Assembly (NCBI GenBank): GCA_903813345.2
Contig: CAIIXF020000395.1
Span: forward strand, 1-16,817
Length of the DNA stretch: 16,817 nucleotides
Direction: 5' to 3'
DNA from: Owenia fusiformis
Taxonomy: Eukaryota > Annelida > Polychaeta > Sabellida > Oweniidae
In this document: in pieces, positions 8,535 to 16,428 of the stretch
How positions within the stretch are numbered: the first letter of the stretch is position 1
Layout of the letters: every line of letters begins with the position of its first letter
Made by a program: the position numbers and the translations under genes
The notes under the pieces: model-generated
Seen by the model: the letters and a program-made list of their open reading frames with translations, nothing else
What the model was told of the DNA's origin: nothing
Database searches by the model: none

Positions 8535-8590
8535 ATTGTCTGATGGACAACTAAAATGCCCTAAGGCTCGGTCAATCCATCAAGTGACAA
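8535..8590 (+). repeat. 56-bp structured direct repeat, copy 2
   Basis: Near-identical to 7498-7553, with stem-forming ends kept intact. The three differences (ggctcgg, gtcaatcc, caagtg) lie in the loop or bulge, not the paired stem. Confidence 0.8.
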
Positions 8591-8771
8591 AGTAATTTAA
8601 ATGATTTTTTTAAGTTGAGAAGCAACATACGTGATACAGGGACGCGCACTTGGGTTGCTGCTTTTGCAAATAACAGTCAGTTCTCCAATTTGGTCAAACT
8701 TAAGCGCTGCTTTTCTGAGAAAGGGTCGATGGCAAACACTGACAAAACCCGGGTTTCTAAAACCCGTGCTA

Positions 8772-8966
8772 GAAACACGTACTGAAATAGTCTCGCAACC
8801 AGTGCTATTTACTGAACGAAACGACACGAAAACCCCGGGACAGCGTCCTATCAGAGTATTATGGATACGAAACACGTACTAAAATAGTCTCGCAACCAGT
8901 GCTATTTACTGAACGAAACGACACGAAAACCCCGGGACAGCGTCCTATCAGAGTATTTATGGATAG
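8772..8966. repeat. Tandem duplication, 97-bp unit, two copies
   Basis: gaaacacgtact[g/a]aaatagtctcgcaaccagtgctatttactgaacgaaacgac...cagagtatt is repeated head to tail at 8772-8868 and 8869-8966 with only a couple of differences, so it is recent. Open frames on both strands here are by-products. Confidence 0.9.
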
Positions 8967-9020
8967 GACCCCCGTATGACCATGCTATCAGTTTGAATCT
9001 ATCATTAACAAACTTATGTA

Positions 9021-9195
9021 ACAGGCCCGTAGCCAGGACCCTCTACCATTGCCAAAAATGCTTTCAAAACCATGCAGTTTTCACCATTCTGAGCACTTTT
9101 TCAAATGGTTTTGGTCATTTTCAGGCCATTTCAAAAGTGAATCCCTTGGATTTTTTTAAAATCGACCCCCCCCCCCCGTCAAATGCCGGCTACAT
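9021..9195 (+). repeat. 'ggcccgtagccagg' repeat with C12 tract
   Basis: acaggcccgtagccaggacc starts the unit (9022-9041). A run of 12 C lies at 9166-9177 and gccggctacatcccag follows. The ends are only loosely complementary. Related to 5439-5515. A non-coding dispersed repeat is likely. Confidence 0.45.
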
Positions 9196-9280
9196 CCCAG
9201 ATTTAAACTTAAAACAATAAAATGCTGTATAAAACCCAGGGGATATATCATCCTCCGACTCATTTCTCCTGCATCCCTTG

Positions 9281-9405
9281 ACCCGTACTTAAATAGTCTC
9301 GAAACCAGTGCTATTTTAACTTTTGCCGGTAGAGGCGCCATAAACTGAACGAAATGCAAAACACTCTAAACCCGGGATGTAGCATCCTTTGGTATTCATG
9401 AATTG
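9281..9405. repeat. Diverged third copy of the 97-bp unit
   Basis: cccgtacttaaatagtctcgaaaccagtgctattt ... aactgaacgaaatg ... aaacccgggatgtagcatcctttggtatt follows the order of the 8772 unit. About 25 extra bases (taacttttgccggtagaggcgccat) sit in the middle. The closer pair therefore arose from a longer-established family member. Confidence 0.7.
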
Positions 9406-10023
9406 GATTAATTGCCCGACCTTTTACCTTTCTGTCAATTTGAATTCATGCCGATAAAGGCTCTCAAAATAGAATAAAATTTGTTCTCGAAATTCAAAGA
9501 TGAATTGGCTATTGCAATTAGGAGTTGGAGTCCTTATGTGTTCAAGTTTACGTTTTCAAAGGTATTTGGGATTACAGATGTAGATGAGGTTTTAATTAAT
9601 GTTATAATTTCTGATAATAGCTGGCCTTGAACTTCATTGAAGTATTTGGAGTTGATGCTGTATTCAAGTCTGGATCAAATAAACTAATAAAGAAAGTTTG
9701 ATGTACTGATTTATTTATTTCTATTGCAAATAACTATTTACACATGCTATTTCAAGGTCAACCCATGTGACTATTCATTTTATCAAGCGATTTATAAAGT
9801 TTTATAATTATGCATATACCTGTTGACTCACTTCAATCCTGAACATTAACAAATTTTATCTCCATTTCTGGATGTGGCTAATTCCTATTGTCCCTACTGT
9901 GGACTAGTGACAATATATATTTTGCAAAAGCCAAAAATGTATGCATTCAGTATTGAAACATCAAGTACATTGTACATCGATCACAAATAAAGACACATTT
10001 ACATATATTCCAATAAATTCAAA
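9406..10023. other. AT-rich stretch, no gene recognised
   Basis: Both strands were searched for exon-like coding with splice sites and none could be supported. No repeats stand out. Confidence 0.4.
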
Positions 10024-10166
10024 TACTGTAAAACCTGTAAATAGTGAACACCTATTGAGCCACAAAAAGTGTTCACGATAGGTATTTTCTAACTAGAGGG
10101 GATTATATACAGGAGTCGATGTGAAATCTATCTTAAGTGGTGTGCACTAAAACAGGTTTTACTGTA
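10024..10166. mobile_element. 143-bp MITE with TA flanks
   Basis: The ends TACTGTAAAACCTGT and ACAGGTTTTACTGTA are inverted with one mismatch. The match continues weakly to gtgaacacc / ggtgtgcac, giving about 27-bp terminal repeats. Taking TA as target duplication leaves ends beginning C(T/A)GTAAAACC, which suits a non-autonomous Tc1/mariner-type element. The interior contains a second hairpin (gtgaacac ... gtgttcac). There is no coding capacity. Confidence 0.7.
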
Positions 10167-10510
10167 GTATATGAGATATAATAAAAAATGTAATACATAT
10201 CCCTGTAAACCATATTATATCTAATGAGCGCACAATTCCAATGAGTGCAAATGTGACTTTCTTATTGAGTTTTGTCTCAATATTAACACATTGATTTTGA
10301 TTAACAGAACTGATTGATATATTATAGTGAGTGATGATTTTCAACATGTTTAATGCAGATAAAAATAGTAGCTGTAGAGTATGAAAACCTAAGTGATCAC
10401 AGCTAAAAGCATCATCGTCGATATTTTTCTCAATATCATACCCTTGAGTTGGCAATAACACCACAGAAAATGCACCGATTCAGGTATGTCCACATAAACT
10501 AAAATGCCTA
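10167..10510. other. AT-rich stretch, no gene recognised
   Basis: A minus-strand open frame at 10159-10464 has no recognisable domain and runs into the MITE, so it is not called. Nothing else was seen. Confidence 0.35.
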
Positions 10511-10516
10511 CATAAT

Positions 10517-11364
10517 CACCCTATGCAGACAGAGCCTGTGGGAAATATTGGGTGCGGCGCAAATGAGCGGAGGGTGCGGAGCTAACGGTCATTTTTGAAT
10601 TTAAAATTGGGATATTTCTGAAACTAAGCCGTTTTGGGACTTCAAATATACCAAGATATGTGTATTTGACACCAAATATCAATAAAATTGTGAAAATAGT
10701 AGTGCAATTTATTTTATAGCGACGCAGTATGCCTTAAACATTTCCCAGACCTATATATTTTGAGACTATCCTTTTAATACTGCGTCCCCAGCATTCATAA
10801 AAAATGGTGTTCAAGATACACTACCCATGCAATTTTTTTTGCATCTTGGAAGCCAGGCAGTATCTGTGTGATTTTATAAAAATTCGGAAATGTTCTTCAG
10901 ATATGAGCCCCTCTAAATATTGGGTGCAGAGCTACGTTTATGGAGCTGCTCCGCACCCAATATTTAGAGGGGCTCATATCTGAAGAACATTTCCGAATTT
11001 TTATAAAATCACACAGATACTGCCTGGCTTCCAAGATGCAAAAATAATTTGAATAGGTAGTGCACCTTGAACACCATTTTTTATGAATGCTGGGGACTCA
11101 GTATTAAAAGGATAATTTCAAAATATATAGGTCTGGGAAAGGTTTAAGGCACACTGCGTCGCTATAGAATGAATTGCGCTACTATTTTCACAATTGTATT
11201 GATATTTGGTGTCAAATACACATATCTTGGTATATTTGAAGTCCCAAAACGGCTTAGTTTCAGAAATATCCCAAATTTAAATTCAAAAATAACCGTTAGC
11301 TCCGCACCCTCCGCTCATTTGCTCCGCACCCAATATTTCCCACAGGCTCTGTCTGCATAGGGTG
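10517..11364. mobile_element. 848-bp foldback element, near-perfect inverted repeat
   Basis: Two arms of about 415 bp (10517-10933 and 10948-11364) are inverted copies at roughly 95% identity by eye, around a ~15-base centre. The element starts CACCCTATGCAGACAGAGCC and ends with its complement. It is flanked by a direct ATAAT on each side (10512-10516 and 11365-11369), a clean 5-bp target duplication. No transposase is encoded; the open frame at 11169-11360 is incidental. The CAC end with a 5-bp duplication is compatible with Transib/RAG-like transposases, but that assignment is only a suggestion. Confidence 0.85.
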
Positions 11365-11369
11365 ATAAT

Positions 11370-11991
11370 GAATACTGCAATTACTGGTTAAATTTGACAA
11401 GAAAAAACAATTTCCACAACCCCATGATTAAATGTCAATGAAAGCCCTCAAAAACTAAAGAATACAAAACACCAGAACCGCTGCTTCTTCAATTTTTGAA
11501 TTTTTAGAAGAAATCCAATGTTTACCAACAACAGACGCCTTGTTATTCTCAGAGGCTCACTGTGCAAGAACCATTAATTGAATATCTTAAAGATCATCCA
11601 AATGTAATGAGCTAACCAATCTCCAATTTTTATGTATGATAAATCCTGTATTGAAATAACAGTATTCATATTTATTCGCCAAGTAGAAATCTTATACTCT
11701 CCACCATTTTCATCCATTTAAGATTTCCCTTATTAAATGACTATATGTACTTTACAAAGTTATTGCAAATGAATATCTTTACATGAAGTTAACAAGGCAT
11801 TTCTACAAAAGATTGTTTGCACACATTCAGTGTAACCTTGTAACAAACACCGATTTCCATCTAAATAACACTCTGACAGAGACTATAAAAATGTATTAGC
11901 TATCAAGAGTGATATTTTTCACCAAATGTTTTCGTAAGTACTATAAATTCAAATACTTCTGATCAATTTACTTAATAAATTCTACTAACCA
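11370..11991. other. Stretch without recognised gene
   Basis: Probably intron of the minus-strand gene if the weak exon at 11992-12240 is real. No splice-bounded coding piece could be defended. Confidence 0.35.
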
Positions 11992-12240
11992 CTATTTCAT
12001 CAATATTTCGATAGCTTGCGCACAACCAAAGCAGCAAGACAAAAGTATTTTCCTGTATACTACCAGGCCATTGTCCCAATGAACATTAAGATGATTTTGA
12101 AAAGGTGTACTTTTTGTAACACATAACAAACATGTAGAGAGCTTCTTCATCTGTAAACACAAAGCTTCAAAATCATCCCTGTCATACAGTTTTGTTATTA
12201 TACCTCCAACATCAAGCGATAGTTCTTCTGTTATCATGAA
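11992..12240 (-). CDS. Possible exon of unknown identity
   Basis: An 82-codon open stretch runs on the minus strand from an acceptor-like ggttgtcag|TTC (AG at 12242-12241) to a TAG. It reads FMITEELSLDVGGIITKLYD, then DDFEALCLQMKKL and onward. Phase 0 at the acceptor would fit the phase-0 end of the spectrin-like exon at 13661-13878, and the composition is more protein-like than its neighbours. I recognise no domain and the join gives no clear spectrin pattern. A donor-like GTATAA near 12204 and an acceptor-like tttacag near 12152 could split it. It may also be non-coding. Confidence 0.25.
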   Translation of the reverse strand, partial: FMITEELSLDVGGIITKLYDRDDFEALCLQMKKLSTCLLCVTKSTPFQNHLNVHWDNGLVVYRKILLSCCFGCAQAIEILMK

Positions 12241-12264
12241 CTGACAACCCCGAGAGCCTCTTGC

Positions 12265-13103
12265 TGATGTTCTGACTCATGTTGTTGTAGAACCTGATGG
12301 TGTTCTGACTCCTGTTGTTGTAGAATCTGGGAATATTCTGACGCATGTTGTTGTAGAACCTGGGGATGCATTGCTCTGACTCATGTTGTAGAACCTGATG
12401 ATGTTCTGACTCAGGTTGTTGTAGAACCTGATGATGTTCTGACGCATGTTGTTGTAGAACCTGGGGATGCATTGCTCTGACTCATGTTGTAGAACCTGGG
12501 GATGTTCTGACTCATGTTGTAACCTGGGGATGTTCTGACTCATGTTGTTGTAGAACCTGGTGATGGATATTCTGACTCATGTTGTTGTAGAACCTGATGA
12601 TGTTCTGACTCATGTTGTTGTAGAACCTGATGATGTTTTGACTCCTGTTGTTGTAGACACTGATGATGTTCTGACTCATGTTGTTGTAAAACCTGATGAT
12701 GTTCTGACTCATGTTGTTGTAGAACCTGATGATGTTGTAGAACCTGATGATGTTTTGACTCCTGTTGTTGTAGAACCTGATGATGTTTTGACTCCTGTTG
12801 TTGTAGAACCTGATGATGTTCTGACGCATGTTGTTGTAGAACCTGATGATGTTTTTACTCATGTTGTTGTAGAACCTTGGGATGTTCTGACTCATGTTGT
12901 TGTAGAACCTGGTGATGGATGTTCTGAATCAGGTTGTTGTAGAACCTGGGGATGTTCTGACTCATGTTGTTGTAGAACCTGATGATGTTCTGACTCATGT
13001 TGTAGCACCTCGGGATGTTCTGAATCATGTTGTTGTAGAACCTGGGGATGTTCTGACTCATGTTGTAGAACCTGGGGATGTTCTGACTCATGTTGTAGAA
13101 CCT
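12265..13103. repeat. Minisatellite, ~33-bp unit, about 26 copies
   Basis: The unit is approximately tgttctgactcatgttgttgtagaacctgatga. Many copies are 30 bp (one ttg missing) and two carry a 4-base ggat insertion (near 12560 and 12910); two others carry gcattgc. Because 30 and 33 are multiples of three, long open frames appear on both strands (DVLTHVVVEP on plus; SQNIIRFYNN and HHQVLQQHESE on minus). The 4-base insertions change frame within the array, so coding is not preserved and I treat the array as intronic. A cut-down copy occurs at 12721-12740. Confidence 0.9.
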
Positions 13104-13660
13104 ACAATTCACAATTTACAACTAGAAATTGGCAACTCCAAGGCATAGGGAATCCCAACGAACATATAGAAATCATGAACTGTACAGTCACAATGTAATA
13201 TTTACCATCGCACTCTTCCCTTCAATAAATAGATCATTGTAGTATCATATCTCTAAGTTATGGCCTATTCCAGCCATTTTTAATTTTCTGAGGCAAGAAT
13301 CAGAAAAACAATGCCATAATTGTGATCTACTCTAAAATGCCTTCAGCTTTAGTATAATATAGCCATACTTCTAAGATGAAGAAAATTGAAAAGGTTTAAT
13401 GGTGATTATAAATATGATCTTAAACAATGCTGAATGACTTAGTTTTTAACATTTGTTTCGATTAACATTTTTGGCTCACCCTGTGCCTCAATTGTTTCTT
13501 ATTTCAAGTCATATAAAGAGTTAGTTTAAAAATTGCATAAATTGTTGGACTCTGAGACATATCTTCAGTGTTTAATTGTTTTTCCTCAAAATCAGTGTTC
13601 AAATGCTCACTTAATAAGCATCATTTCCCAACTTTTTGGAATAAAGATACTCATTCTCAC
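13104..13660. other. Intron-like stretch, no gene recognised
   Basis: Downstream of the 13661 donor of the spectrin-like gene on the minus strand. I checked it for a following exon and found none. Confidence 0.4.
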
Positions 13661-13878
13661 CTGATCTGTGCGGTTACCATACTGTGACAACTCCAGGAGA
13701 CAGCTCTCTAATGTGCCCTTGGTATCTGCGAGTCGTTTTGTCAAAGTTTCATAATCGTAGTGAAGGTTTTGCCGGATGGTGTCTGGACCCAATACCAAGA
13801 AATTTGTCAGAGTTTTCTCTCCCGTGTCTGCATGGGATGAAGCAGGCTCTGGCCATCCTCTATTTGTACAGGAATATC
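13661..13878 (-). pseudogene. Spectrin-repeat protein (nesprin-like), exon with -1 frameshift
   Basis: Acceptor ccaaaaag (AG at 13880-13879) and donor CAG|GTGAGA (GT at 13660-13659) bound 218 nt. The first part reads DIPVQIEDGQSLLHPMQ and the second, in another frame, TGEKTLTNFLVLGPDTIRQN, then ...LTKRLADTKGTLES, then CLLELSQYGNRTDQ. Nesprin-type spectrin repeats have this plan: 'ie.GqsLL......Gek.l.......d.ir..l..l...we.l...l.....LE..L..l..Y'. The frame changes near 13822-13828; one extra base would restore phase 0 at both ends (219 nt). No stop lies in either part as read. Spectrin-repeat proteins of this type link the cytoskeleton to membranes or the nucleus. Dystonin or MACF relatives are alternatives. 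Confidence 0.65.
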
Positions 13879-14307
13879 CTTTTTGGAGAAATTATACTTT
13901 CATTTACATACAGTCACTTTGTTTGCTTGAAGTAATGCTTTTAGCTTTAATAATCTGAGCAATTACGCCTGATAATTTTAGATGAGTTGCATTTTTCATT
14001 CTCCGTAACTTGTAATATTTTGAATGTAAAATATGTTAGAGAAATACATTTGCACTGTATTACTACGAGAGGGTTTTTAATAGTAAATAAGAAGACCTTC
14101 ACTCGTGCTAGTTGAGTTTGCATTGTGCTTTCATCTCTTGAAGTATCCATACAAATGAGAGAGAAATGTAACTTTGGATAATCTCTACAATTTCTTTTGA
14201 GACATCTGTTTATAAGGGTTGAGGGTTCAAGTATGTGGGAATACAATTTTGATGGAACACCCTGTGTATAATTTCGGCTTCATTCTGTAAAATATCCCAA
14301 AATTTAC
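13879..14307 (-). other. Intron of the spectrin-like gene
   Basis: Separates two exons whose protein joins smoothly (QAQLLK-DIPVQIEDG). It contains ttatacacagggtgttcc on the minus strand (14257-14274), resembling the mariner-type end at 3603. A minus-strand open stretch at 13947-14246 is not called. Confidence 0.5.
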
Positions 14308-14450
14308 CTTGAGTAATTGAGCTTGTGTGGTGTGCCTATCCCCCTCCAGGTTATTCAATGGTTTCTCCATCTATTCATTCTGTTGCATTTTTCCAGTGCC
14401 TCCTGGTATATGTGGTTTGACAATACATTGTCACATTCCCTTAATAAATC
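14308..14450 (-). pseudogene. Spectrin-repeat protein, exon with -1 frameshift
   Basis: Acceptor ctcttttag (AG at 14452-14451) and donor CTCAAG|GTAAAT (GT at 14307-14306) bound 143 nt. The first part reads DLLRECDNVLSNHIYQEALE then KCNRM. The second part, in a shifted frame, reads MEKPLNNLEGDRHTTQAQLL then K. The shift lies near 14367-14373; without it the original frame meets TGA shortly after. Restored length would be 144 nt with phase 0 at both ends, matching its neighbours. Leucine spacing fits a three-helix spectrin repeat. Confidence 0.65.
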
Positions 14451-15223
14451 CTAAAAGAGAGATCAGATCAAAGAAATGAGATCAAATGGATATCCATTTG
14501 CAAGAACAAACACCCTGATCTACATATTCTTTTGTACACGATACATGTAGATTGCAGGGTCAATTAGTCCCCATGACAACTGATTTCCAAGACAACTGGT
14601 TGCTAAGAACCAACTCATCCCAAAGTCAATTGATCCCCAAAGTCAATTGATCCCCAAGACAACTCATCCATTAGACAATAGACTAGGTGCGAGTAGAAAT
14701 AATCTTGATTTACGTCATTAAAAATTCAAACTTCAGTCAAACTGATGTCATATTTCGAATCTACATGTAAAATTACATCTAGAAATGTGGCTTTGATAAG
14801 AGTTTATCAACTTTGAAAATTTAATTTTCTTTGAAAATGTGACTTCTAGGTCGGGGAGATTCCCCATAGACCCCATGTTGTAAAATCACAAAAAGTGAAA
14901 TATCTTTTCTTGTGTTGGGCAGATAACATTTTCCTTTACTGGACATATTTTAATTTGAATAACTATCAGATACATAAGGGTAATATGAAAAGTGAACCAC
15001 TAAAACTGATGAATATTCAAGTTTAAGGGAAATTTGTAATACCCTGCCATGTTATTTCCCCCGACTCAGCCGCCTGGTGGCGAAACTGGTAACTACCTAC
15101 TCACATCTGAGTAATTGATCCTATAGCCAACTTATCCTCAATGTTGGAAGTTTATTTTTGTACCAGTAGTATTAAAATTACCCAATGTAACAGTGCATCA
15201 TATAAAGTATCTCTAGATCATAC
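14451..15223 (-). other. Intron with short decayed tandem repeats
   Basis: A 17-bp unit, agtcaattgatccccaa, is exact at 14624-14640 and 14641-14657. Looser versions (caattagtccccatgacaactgatttccaa) surround it over about 14560-14680, and an echo occurs near 15112-15140. No coding was recognised. Confidence 0.5.
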
Positions 15224-15376
15224 CTCCACTTTGTCGAGAAGCATGTGGTATCTCTCAACAACAAGATTCTTCTCTAAGGTAAAATGAGGGTCACCACTCT
15301 GTGTCTGCAACTCTGAGAATGTCTCCCTCCTTCTGTCTACCAAACTTTTCTCACTCATTAGTGTCAGCTTCAAAGT
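15224..15376 (-). CDS. Spectrin-repeat protein (nesprin-like), intact exon
   Basis: A 153-nt exon, phase 0 at both ends, is bounded by acceptor atctttag (AG at 15378-15377) and donor GTGGAG|GTATGA (GT at 15223-15222). It encodes 51 residues, TLKLTLMSEKSLVDRRRETF, then SELQTQSGDPHFTLEKNLVV, then ERYHMLLDKVE. The helix with 'LeknLvvErYhmLLdkve' is typical of nesprin/dystrophin-type spectrin repeats. This is the only large exon of the gene here with no lesion, but the gene as a whole appears broken. Confidence 0.7.
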
Positions 15377-16077
15377 CTAAAGATATATGCGAAATTGTAA
15401 GTCCTTCAGGGGTTCCATTCAAAAAATTACTTGTGTTCTGTGAAAACATGATTCATAAAATTTTAGATTTGCATATTGATAAAGCTAAAGTAGCTTCCAT
15501 AATTCAAATGGTAATATGACTCTAAAATGCTATTCTTAACTATCAAATAAGCCCTGCCCCCCCCCCCCTCTACAGCCAAAATCAAAATAGATGGTATCAA
15601 GTTTGATATATCAATGGAAAGATCGACCAAACTTACATAATTATCATATATCTGATTCCTATAAATCAATGTCACAAATTGCTACATTGAATCAATTGAA
15701 GTGACTATAAAACTAGAAACATGGCAATTTGCCGTATTTTCAGGATTTCAATTATCAGGCACCAGATAAGGCATTTTTTATCAAGTTGGTGAAAAATTCT
15801 CATTTTCACAATTCAGACCAAAACTGGTAAAACTATGCCCATTTTTCATTATTTTTCTCATTTTTAAGTGGATGCAAATGAATTTTTAGGAAGATGAAAT
15901 TAAGCCGGTTTTACAATTCTCAGGTGGGTGCTGTGCCTTCTTGCTTTAATGCTGAGCAGATAACTGTATGCATTGCATATGGCAGTGACTTGAACAAATT
16001 TGTGGATAATGTCAGTGAGATGTGTATAAAATAAAAATTTAATTGAAAATACCCAAGACTTTGTGATTTAATGTCAC
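15377..16077 (-). other. Intron, with a C12 tract
   Basis: A run of 12 C lies at 15557-15568, like the one at 9166. No exon was recognised; the minus-strand open stretch at 15463-15675 crosses the C run and has no domain. Confidence 0.45.
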
Positions 16078-16134
16078 TTTGGGTGATTTAGCTCTAAGCT
16101 TATGATTTTCTTCTTCGTTGTAGGACAGTAAGTT
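16078..16134 (-). CDS. Short probable exon of the spectrin-repeat gene
   Basis: 57 nt, phase 0 at both ends. It follows a good acceptor, ttcatttcag (AG at 16136-16135), and ends at a modest donor, AAA|GTGACA (GT at 16077-16076). It reads NLLSYNEEENHKLRAKSPK. Placed between the neighbouring exons it gives ...HAKLQNVQ-NLLSYNEEENHKLRAK..., a continuous helical run. The call depends on phase, acceptor and fit; the exon could be skipped, since the neighbours also join in frame without it. Confidence 0.5.
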
Positions 16135-16220
16135 CTGAAATGAATACATAACAAAATGTTTGGAAATTAAATATTAAAATCATTCATTGAGATAAAGATT
16201 CAGACTTTCATTGGACATAC

Positions 16221-16428
16221 CTGGACATTCTGTAATTTAGCATGCACAGCTGATCAGTCCCCCTGTGTGAATGTATTGCTATTAAGTTTGGCCTCTAGGT
16301 CATCTAGGCTCTGTTGCAAAGCCTTGTTTAGTCTTCCAAAGCCCTCATGTTCACTCACAGCCTTTTCCTGTTTCCTACACTGTTTCCTACACTGTTTCTC
16401 ACAGCTACTAACTGGTAGTGAATGGTAC
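16221..16428 (-). pseudogene. Spectrin-repeat protein (nesprin-like), exon with in-frame TGA
   Basis: 208 nt from a probable acceptor catctgtag (AG at 16430-16429, weak pyrimidine tract) to a strong donor GTCCAG|GTATGT (GT at 16220-16219). It reads YHSLPVSSCEKQ, a CRKQ-rich stretch, then EKAVSEHEGFGRLNKALQQS, then LDDLEAKLNSNTFTQGD, TGA (16256-16254), then SAVHAKLQNVQ. Reading resumes cleanly after the stop, and the motif 'GD.s.v.akL..vQ' is typical of nesprin repeats. The simplest history is a Trp (TGG) changed to TGA. The 5' boundary could also be the CAG near 16412. Confidence 0.6.

Larger units (their letters stand above)
7498..8590. mobile_element. Composite repeat unit: terminal direct repeats with inner inverted repeats
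   Basis: 56-bp direct repeats bound the unit (7498-7553 and 8535-8590). Just inside them lies a 25-nt inverted repeat with one mismatch: 7554-7578 (tgacgtgtcgcaaaaaggt...) pairs with 8425-8449 (...acctttttgcgacacgtca). The interior repeats the 15-mer cctttcgtcctccac at 7659 and 7859, and another aaaaaggtcgc near 8040. The interior shows no transposase. A plus-strand open frame at 7427-7744 crosses the left repeat and has no domain. It is probably a non-autonomous element or several copies of one; superfamily not recognised. Confidence 0.45.

Noticed and set aside
8597-8882. Open frames on both strands across the 97-bp repeat
   Set aside because: They overlap each other and a non-coding tandem duplication, with no domain.
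12560-12982. 140-residue repetitive protein with DVLTHVVVEP units, and minus-strand SQNIIRFYNN proteins
   Set aside because: These are by-products of a minisatellite whose unit is a multiple of three. Four-base insertions break the frame inside the array.
14100-14150. Possible extra exon with TSRDESTMQTQLARVK on the minus strand
   Set aside because: The donor (GTCTTC) is poor, and the flanking exons already join smoothly without it.
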